NCBI GenBank assembly: GCA_007922305.1
Contig: ML677460.1
Coordinates: 275,239 to 339,238, forward strand
Reading direction: 5' to 3'
Source of the DNA: Dermatemys mawii
Lineage: Eukaryota > Chordata > Testudines > Dermatemydidae
Length of the DNA stretch: 64,000 nt
Part shown: piece after piece, positions 57,966-64,000 of the stretch
Layout of the letters: each line of letters begins with the position of its first letter
Position numbering within the stretch: the stretch's first letter is position 1
Translations under genes and position numbers: made by a program
The notes under the pieces: model-generated
Database searches by the model: none
The model's input: the letters and a program-made list of their open reading frames with translations, nothing else
What the model was told of the DNA's origin: nothing

Positions 57966-58044
57966 CATGGAAAGCCGCCCGATTTCTGCATCTCGTTTCT
58001 CCACACGCCTCCGACGGCCCCTGGGTCTGTCCCGGGAGAAGCAC
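57966..58044 (-). CDS. Coiled-coil protein gene, exon B
   Basis: 79 nt between the acceptor CTCCCCCCACAG and the donor CCATG|GTAAAG on the minus strand. With two bases from the exon at 62937 it reads TCFSRDRPRGRRRRVEKRDA then EIGRLSM, ending in phase 0. The basic run followed by an amphipathic helix fits a coiled-coil protein. The phases match on both sides, which is unlikely by chance for all three exons. Confidence 0.55.
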
Positions 58045-58329
58045 CTGTGGGGGGAGATCATGGGCAGATGGCATGGGAAGGAAAAGCAGCCTAGTCTCTC
58101 CTTGGCCAGAATGAGTGAACCTCGAGGGGCCCCTCCCTCTCCTTCCATGGCCAGGTCCCAGTGGGGAACTGCAATATACAGAGCGTAGAGTGAATGGTGA
58201 TTGGAGGGGGAGACTTGGGAAAGGCAGCAGCTCTCTCCGGATACATCTGAGCGGAGACTGAGAGCAAGGGCCAGATCCCTCTGCATGGCAAACCCCCCCA
58301 CCCCACTGGTTCTGGGGCTGACATTGCAC

Positions 58330-59395
58330 GCTACATGATTTTATGACAATATGCTAATGAGTCTGAATATACTGTAACTAGAATATGCTTCATGCAAAAG
58401 GTCTCTTGTCAAGTATCGTTACAAATCTTACAATGTGCGGAGTGTGGTCATCCTGCTTCTATAAATGTATCACCCTTGTATCCGAAACTAGAAATGTGAA
58501 ATATAACTCCGAGGGCCTATTGTAATTATGCAAAGTGTGGCCATTAATGGTGGTTTGGAATCTGGCCAGTTGATTGTGGATGGCTCTGTCTGCGGCAGGC
58601 CTTCCTGTGAATCAGGCTGGGAGGAATGAAGGCTTGGGGCGGGGGCGGGGGTCTCACAGGGCATGTGACCATGTCACCTGGTACTGGAATCCATCTTAAA
58701 CCTTTTCCATTTAGAAGGGGGCGGGAGGGGACCCAGAGAGACAAAAGATTCCTGCCTTGTGCCAAAGCCTTGTAAGGGGGAGGAACAGAACAATGGAGAC
58801 TCCGATCACAAGAAATCCCCTAGATACCACCTGAGCTGGAACAAGGGCTGTACCAGGGGACAGGATTGTGCCCAGACTAGGAAGGTGACCAGTCTGTGAA
58901 ACGAACTTATTGAAACATCTCTGAGGGTGAGATTTTATCTGTATTCCATTTTACTACTGTATTAGGTTTATTTTATTTTATTTTACTTGGTAATTCACTT
59001 TTTTCTGTCTGTAACTACTTGGAACCACTTAAATCTTACTCTGTATTCAATAAAATCACTTTTTACTTATTAACTAACTAACTCAGAGTATGTATTAGTA
59101 CCTGGAGGGGCAAAGAGCTGTGTAGATCTCTCTATCAGTGCTAAAGAGGACAAACAATCTATGAGTTTACCCTTTATAAAGCTTATACAGGGTAAACCGG
59201 ATTTCTTTGGGGTTTGGACCCCATTGGGAGTTGGGCATCTGAGTGTTAAAGACAGGAACAATTCTTAAGCTGCTTCCAGGTGAGTCTACAGCTGTTAGGC
59301 AATGTGGGTCAGACCTAGGTCTGGGTTTGCAGCAGGCTACCAAGTCTGGCTCTACCCAGGCAGGGCACTGAAGTCCCAAGCTGCTAGGGCAGGAA
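58330..59395 (+). repeat. LTR-like repeat, copy 2
   Basis: It shares with 28540-29590 the segments ACTACTTGGAACCACTT, AATAAAATCACTTTTTACTT, GAGTATGTATTAGTACCTGG, CCCCATTGGGAGTTGGGCAT and the final GCAGGCTACCAAGTCTGGCT. Its 5' half (TATGCTAATGAGTCTGAATA and others) is better kept than in copy 1. It is probably a solo LTR, lying in an intron of the coiled-coil gene. No viral-type coding region is present. Confidence 0.55.
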
Positions 59396-59418
59396 AGCAG
59401 CGGAAGTAGTAGTTTAGG

Positions 59419-59831
59419 CATAGGTACCAACTCTGTGGGTGCTCTGGGGCTGGAGCACCCATGGGGAAAAATTGGGGGGTGCTCTGCACCCACCGGCAGC
59501 TCCCCGCCCTGCCCCCCCACCCCAGCTCACTTCTGCTCCACCTCCTCCCCTGAGTGCACCACCACATCCTGCTTCTCCCCCCTCCCTCCCAGCGCTCACA
59601 CCCTGAAACAGCTGTTTCACACAGCTGGGAGGGAAGGGGGAACACAGTGCACTCGGGGAATGAGATGGGGCGGGGATTTGGGGAAGGGGTCCAGTAGGGG
59701 CAGGGAGGGGGCAGAGTTGGGGGGGACTTTGAGGAAGGGATCCAATGGGGCGGGGAAGGGGTGGAGTTGGGGCAGGGCCAGGAGCAGCGGGGGTCAGCAC
59801 CCACCGGCGCTGCAGAAAGTTCGTGCCTATG
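59419..59831. mobile_element. hAT-type MITE, 413 bp
   Basis: CATAGGTACCAACTCTGTGG at the left pairs with AAAGTTCGTGCCTATG at the right, and GGGTGCTC/CACCC blocks near each end are inverted too. Flanks AGTTTAGG and AGTCCAGG match at 6 of 8. The interior is G+C rich with GGGGCGGGG runs. Confidence 0.75.
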
Positions 59832-59839
59832 AGTCCAGG

Positions 59840-61130
59840 CACATCCGTTGGCATCCGCAACGGGGTTTCTGTGATCCAACCCGTCACACTGCGACTGGGC
59901 CCCAAATGGCCCAGACAGACCCTCCCTATCCCAAACATTCCTACGATCGCCCCAGAGTAACAGCCACCCCCGAGGGTCAAACTCAGCCACCAGTTAATCA
60001 ATGAAGACAAGTGTCAGTGGATGAAAAGCTAAGGCTGCAAACGCCAGTTCCAGCTCCTGGCTGCTCGTTCTCAGCGGACAGTGGGCCTAGGGAGGGTCAC
60101 GCGGAGCTCCCGAAGGACTTGGGACAGCATGGAAAAGGGGGGGGCAGGAATTCACCCCCTCACCTCAACTCCCAGCCACCTCCCTGTGCTAAGTACGCAG
60201 GGCCGGATCCCTCGCTGGGTTCCACCAAGTGATACCGGCGTAAAGCTGGTCTAGAGCAGAGGACAGTTGGCCCTGTCAGCTTCCAGGTATCAGCCCCCAG
60301 AAACTTGCCAGGGCTCAAAGAGTTAACCCTTGGATTGCCATTGGCGAGTGTTCCAGAATGTGACAAACCCGCCATGGACTTTGATGCCTCCCAGCTCGTG
60401 CCCCATGAAACACGGGATCCACCTCCCAGAGCCGATAGCAGGAGGATCCCATATGCCAGCCAGGCTGGCGTATTGTCTAGTAAATGAGTCTGCTGACAAC
60501 AGGCCCCCATGGCGTGCTCGGCGCCTGGCCTGCACCTCAGGACTCTGCCTGCCGATGCCAGTGGTCACCTTTCCCTCACAAACTCCACTCTGCAACTGCA
60601 GGGAAAGAAGCAGCCGCTTCCCTGAACACACTGGCGCTGGGGAAGCCAGCAGGTCGTGGGCTCCCAGGGAGGGGTGTGACCAGAGGACTACGTGGCACTG
60701 AGGGAGGCTAGCTGGCTTGGCTGTCAACCTGGGTCTGGAGGATAGTGGCCAAAACCTGTTATCACCAGAGGACTGTTCGGGGGCTGGGGTGAAGCGAGTT
60801 TGAGGGGTCTCAGCCCCGGTCCCAGCAAACAGGCAACCCCGTCACTGCACTGTCAGCACCTCAGCAGACAGTCTAGGCCTGAATGAGCCTTGTACTGCCT
60901 CAGTCACCCCCAGCACCCAGGTCCGGTGCAGCACCTCAGGCTGTCCGGAGCAGGATAGTCCCTGGTTTTCCCTGACACTCAGCAGGGCCCAGCTAGCAAA
61001 GGCCTCACTCAGTCTCCAGTCCGGGCACTGGGCTGCTCAATCTCTCTAGCTGACCCCGGAAGCAGGCCCCAGCCACCCACCTCTCTCCTCCCTGACTTGC
61101 TCCAGGAGGGATTTTTCAGAAGTACTCAGC
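59840..61130. other. Intron of the coiled-coil gene, no supported exon
   Basis: No frame here has both a good acceptor and donor in a phase that would fit the exons on either side. Confidence 0.35.
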
Positions 61131-61141
61131 ATTGGCCAAAC

Positions 61142-62169
61142 CAGGGGTGGGCAAACTTTTTGACCGGAGGGCCACATTGAGACGCAAAACTGTGCGGAGG
61201 GCCGGGTAGGGAAAGCTGTGCCGCCCCAAAGAGCCTGGCCCCGCCCCATATCCGACCCCCACCCACTTCCCACGCCGACTGCCCCCCTGAGAACGTCCAA
61301 CCCACCCCACAGGGCTCCATCCCTTATTTAAGCCCCCCTGCTTTTTGTTCCCTTACTGCCTCTCCTGAGACCTACCCACCCTAACCACCACCTGCAGGGA
61401 CCCCACTTTAAGCCCCCCTGCTCTTTCTTCCCTGACTGCCCTCTCCCAACACCCACCCACCCTAACCACCACCCCCAGGACCCCATCCTATCTAAGCCTC
61501 CCTGCTCTTTGTTCCCCGACTGCACTCCCCCAAGACCCTCCCACCCTAACCACCATTCCCAGGACCTCACCATCTAAGCCACGCTCCCCAGTTCTTGCTT
61601 ACCGTGCTCAGCTGGGCAGGTCCCAGCGCTCGGCTGTCCTCTGGGCAGGAATGGCCCTGCGGCTCCCCGCTGCTCAGCCCTGCACCTGGGGTGAGAAGCG
61701 CTGGGCTCCCCGGCTCCCCGCTGCTTGGCCCTGCACTCCGGGCGGGGAGCGCTGGGCCCCGTGGCTCCCCGCTACTCGGCCTGGCCCCCGGGGTGGGGAG
61801 CGCGGGGACCCCCGGCTCCCCACTGCTCGGCCCTGCCCTCCAGGTAGGGAGCACGGGACTCTGTGGCTCCCCACTGCTCGGCCCGGCATCCGGGGCCAGG
61901 AGCGTGGGGCCTCACAGCTCCCTGCTACTCCGCCCGGCATCCAGGGCCGGGAGTGCAGGGCCCCGGGGCTCCCCGCTCCTTGGGACGGGAAGCGCGGGGC
62001 CTCATGGCTCTCAGCTAGGCCCCCTGCCCGGGAGCGCGGGCTCACAGGCCCACAGCGCTCACCGGCCCCTGGGCTGGGCCACTAGCCCCACTCCCTGGCC
62101 CTTCGGAGGCCAGATAAAAATGGCCAGCGGGCCACATGTGGCCCGCAAGCCGTAGTTTGCCCACCTCTG
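61142..62169. mobile_element. hAT-type MITE with expanded minisatellites, 1028 bp, perfect TSD
   Basis: CAGGGGTGGGCAAACTTTTT and GTAGTTTGCCCACCTCTG are the ends, with GGCCAAAC repeated at 61134-61141 and 62170-62177. Two tandem arrays lie inside. The first (61320-61570) has units like CCCCTGCTCTTTGTTCCCTG with ACCCACCCTAACCACCACC. The second (61650-62010) has units of about 57 bp with GGCTCCCCGCTGCTCGGCCC and GGGGAGCGCTGGG. Long frames across the second array are repeat artefacts. Confidence 0.88.
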
Positions 62170-62362
62170 GGCCAAACTCAGCTCCTGCTGATGTCAACGG
62201 TTAAACCCTCCACTGGTTCCAGCGAGGGCAGGCAGGCCAACTCCTCACCCCTCTTAAGGGGGCCCGGACCCTCAGTGTGAGCCCCCAGAGCTCTCCGCAG
62301 TCTGGCGCTGGCCTCCAATCACTGCCTAGCTGGGTGGGGGGAGGGGTTGGAGGCATAGTTTG

Positions 62363-62540
62363 ACAAGGGAGGGAGAGCTCAGTGGTTTGAGCATTTGCCT
62401 GATAAACCCAGGCTTGTGAGTTCAATCCTTGAGGGGGCCATTTACAGATCTGGGGCAGAAATCTGTCAGGGACAGTGGGATTGGTCCTGCTTTGAACAAG
62501 GGGTTGGACTGGCTGAGGTCCTGATATTCTGTGATGCCCT
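62363..62540 (+). repeat. Turtle tRNA-derived SINE with CR1-like tail, fuller copy
   Basis: GGGAGAGCTCAGTGGTTTGA (A box) and GTGAGTTCAATCCTTGAGG (B box, about 62416) keep the tRNA-like head with cloverleaf spacing. GATTGGTCCTGCTTTGAACA, GGGGTTGGACTGG and TGATATTCTGTGATG form the CR1-like tail. It is not a functional tRNA gene because the anticodon arm and acceptor do not pair. Confidence 0.85.
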
Positions 62541-62936
62541 CTTGCATCCCTTATTTGTGAACACTCAGCCCAGCCCCACAGCGCTATGCCAAGGGGGTGA
62601 GTTTTACTCTCCCCACTGTATATGGAAGCTGGGCCCAGACACCCTCACAGAAGTGGCACTCTTCCTGCAGCATGTCACTCTGTGTGGCAAGGACATCGGG
62701 GACTCACCCCAGGGTCCACAGCCGCTCAGGAGCAGCTCTCATATCTCCTGCCCCTTTAGCCCAGAGCACTGGCCACGGGGGAAATGCTGCTACTCTCCAT
62801 TTCCGGGCTTGCTCGAGGAAGCTGGAGATACGGGCTAAAGCCCTAATGAGGAGCAGAGGCCTGGCTGCTGGCCGAGGTAGGGCCCCTAACACTGCCTGTG
62901 GAAGTCTCTTCCTTCCCTCCCCAGCTATTCACTCAC

Positions 62937-63139
62937 GTCTCCAGCTCCGCGTTCAGCTCCTCCTCACACTTGCCAGCCAGCTGGCAGGCGGTCTGATCTT
63001 TCCCGTGGGCCATGCTCCTCGGCCTGGCCTGCAGCTCATTGTCGTTCTCCCGCAGTGGCTGGTGCAGCGTCTGCTGCTCCCCGCCCCCAGCTTCCTTCAC
63101 CTGGCTGCGCCGCAGGCTCCTGATCTCCTGGAGCTGCTC
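62937..63139 (-). CDS. Coiled-coil protein gene, exon A (most upstream seen)
   Basis: 203 nt between the acceptor TGGCCCCATCCTGCAG and the donor GGAGAC|GTGAGTG on the minus strand, phase 0 in and phase 2 out. It encodes EQLQEIRSLRRSQVKEAGGG, TLHQPLRENDNELQARPRS and CQLAGKCEEELNAELE. The frequent Glu, Gln, Leu and Arg with heptad-like spacing suggest a coiled coil. Exon B supplies the missing base of the last codon. The gene starts further upstream, perhaps beyond the window. The family is not recognised, and a recently dead copy cannot be excluded. Confidence 0.65.
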
Positions 63140-63858
63140 CTGCAGGATGGGGCCAGTCAGCACAGCTGGTCCCAGGCCTCACAGGCCAATTGTCCTCCCC
63201 ACCTGCCCTGGGCCAGAGGAACGACAGGTGGGGGACTCATCACGTCTCTCACTCATGAAAGACGTTGAGACACAGGCTGCTGCAAGGCCTGGCCCCGGAT
63301 CTGAAGTTCCTCAAGGTTTGGGGAGGGCAGTTCAGATCCAGGCTCAGTTCGGTCTAATCAGAGAAGTCGTCCATCCCGGGGGGGCGGCGGGGGAGGGGGC
63401 ATGGCCTGGTGGATTGTGCACGGGCTGGGAGCTGGGATCCTGCTACTCCATGAATAGGGAAGGTGCTAGAGATCTCCCCCACCCTGGCCACTGACCGAGC
63501 AGTGAGGAGCCTGAATGGCCTGTCTCTGTGCTCCAGCCCTTCCCTTCTCAGCCACACAGAGCCCCCATCCATGGGTGGGAGAGGCAACCCAGAGGGCTGC
63601 AGCAGAGATCCTGGGGATGAGTTGGGGAGGTGGCCACCGGGAGCAGAGGTGAGAGTCTGGAGAGGACACCCCGGAGGGTCCAGACCCTTTCTCCTCTCTG
63701 GGAGCAGCAGGATCTGGGACTCCAGCCCCAGGTCTCCAGCTGGGGAAGACTGGGCCATGGCCCGCTCTGCTCCCCAGCCGCGTCTCAGCAGCTCTTGGTG
63801 GTGTGAAGCATCATGGGCAACCCCTCCGGAGGGAGCCCAGGCTGGAGAATTCTGGGTG

Positions 63859-64000
63859 CAGCTCAGCCTCACGGGGCAGGGGAGGAGCCAGCTCAGCCTC
63901 ACGGGGCGAGGGGAGGAGCCAGCTCAGCCTCACGGGGCGAGGGGAGGAGCCAGCTCAGCCTCACGGGGCGAGGGGAGGAGCCAGCTCAGCCTCACGGGGC
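63859..64000. repeat. 31-bp minisatellite, cut by the window end
   Basis: The unit CAGCTCAGCCTCACGGGGCG + AGGGGAGGAGC is repeated at 63859 (30 bp, one G missing), 63889, 63920, 63951 and 63982 (partial). The last four are identical where visible, so the array is young and continues outside the window. Confidence 0.97.

Noticed and set aside
61595..62155. 186- and 144-codon frames with repeated peptide units
   Set aside because: They are translations of a 57-bp minisatellite inside a MITE, open in several frames at once.
62377..62430. tRNA gene suggested by A and B boxes
   Set aside because: The arms do not pair as in a tRNA, and the sequence continues into a CR1-like tail, so it is a SINE.
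63354..63902. Possible first coding exon (frame beginning MRLSWLLPCP or MAQSSPAGDL) of the coiled-coil gene
   Set aside because: No convincing donor in a fitting phase was found and the composition is Pro/Ser/Leu rich as in random GC-rich translation. It cannot be excluded.

Overview
The window looks like nuclear DNA of a vertebrate, most probably a cryptodiran (hidden-necked) turtle. Three things suggest this. CR1-type LINEs are abundant and degenerate. Two copies of a tRNA-headed SINE with a CR1-like tail resemble the tortoise/Cry Pol III SINE (56338-56490, 62363-62540). Non-autonomous hAT and Harbinger-like DNA transposons and a Penelope-like retroelement with GIY-YIG arms are also present. 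Genes are interrupted by introns with GT-AG sites, there are CpG islands, and there is no operon structure. The species call rests on remembered repeat families, not on a database search.

Layout: 0.4-5.7 kb is CR1 debris with a degenerate telomere-like array and a palindromic Penelope fragment. A GC-rich minisatellite (6.77-7.27 kb) runs into an assembly gap of about 400 N (7270-7671), followed by a CpG island (7.67-8.17 kb). That island is a candidate promoter for DUSP18, whose complete 188-codon coding sequence lies at 13870-14436 (+). Between them are two hAT-type MITEs with target-site duplications and a 1.36-kb inverted-duplicate Penelope element that still shows hammerhead-ribozyme-like cores. 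From 15 to 30.5 kb there are mostly transposon remnants, including a 347-codon open stretch of a CR1/L3-type reverse transcriptase.

A second CpG island (30.93-31.4 kb) starts a KRAB zinc-finger gene on the + strand. I can join its four coding exons by splice sites and reading phase: start exon 32617-32640, KRAB-A 38839-38965, KRAB-B 40475-40594 and zinc-finger exon 45202-47018. Together they give 2088 nt, or 695 codons plus stop, with 17 C2H2 fingers. Its introns are full of CR1 and MITE insertions. The right side (56.6-63.2 kb) holds at least three phase-compatible exons of an unrecognised coiled-coil protein gene on the minus strand, again with MITEs, SINEs and an LTR-like repeat in the introns. 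The window ends inside a 31-bp minisatellite.

DUSP18 encodes a dual-specificity phosphatase and the KRAB-ZNF a presumed DNA-binding repressor. Nothing in the sequence shows that they act together. Most of the interest is in the mobile DNA: matched target-site duplications allow exact boundaries for about ten elements, several of them nested or inverted.
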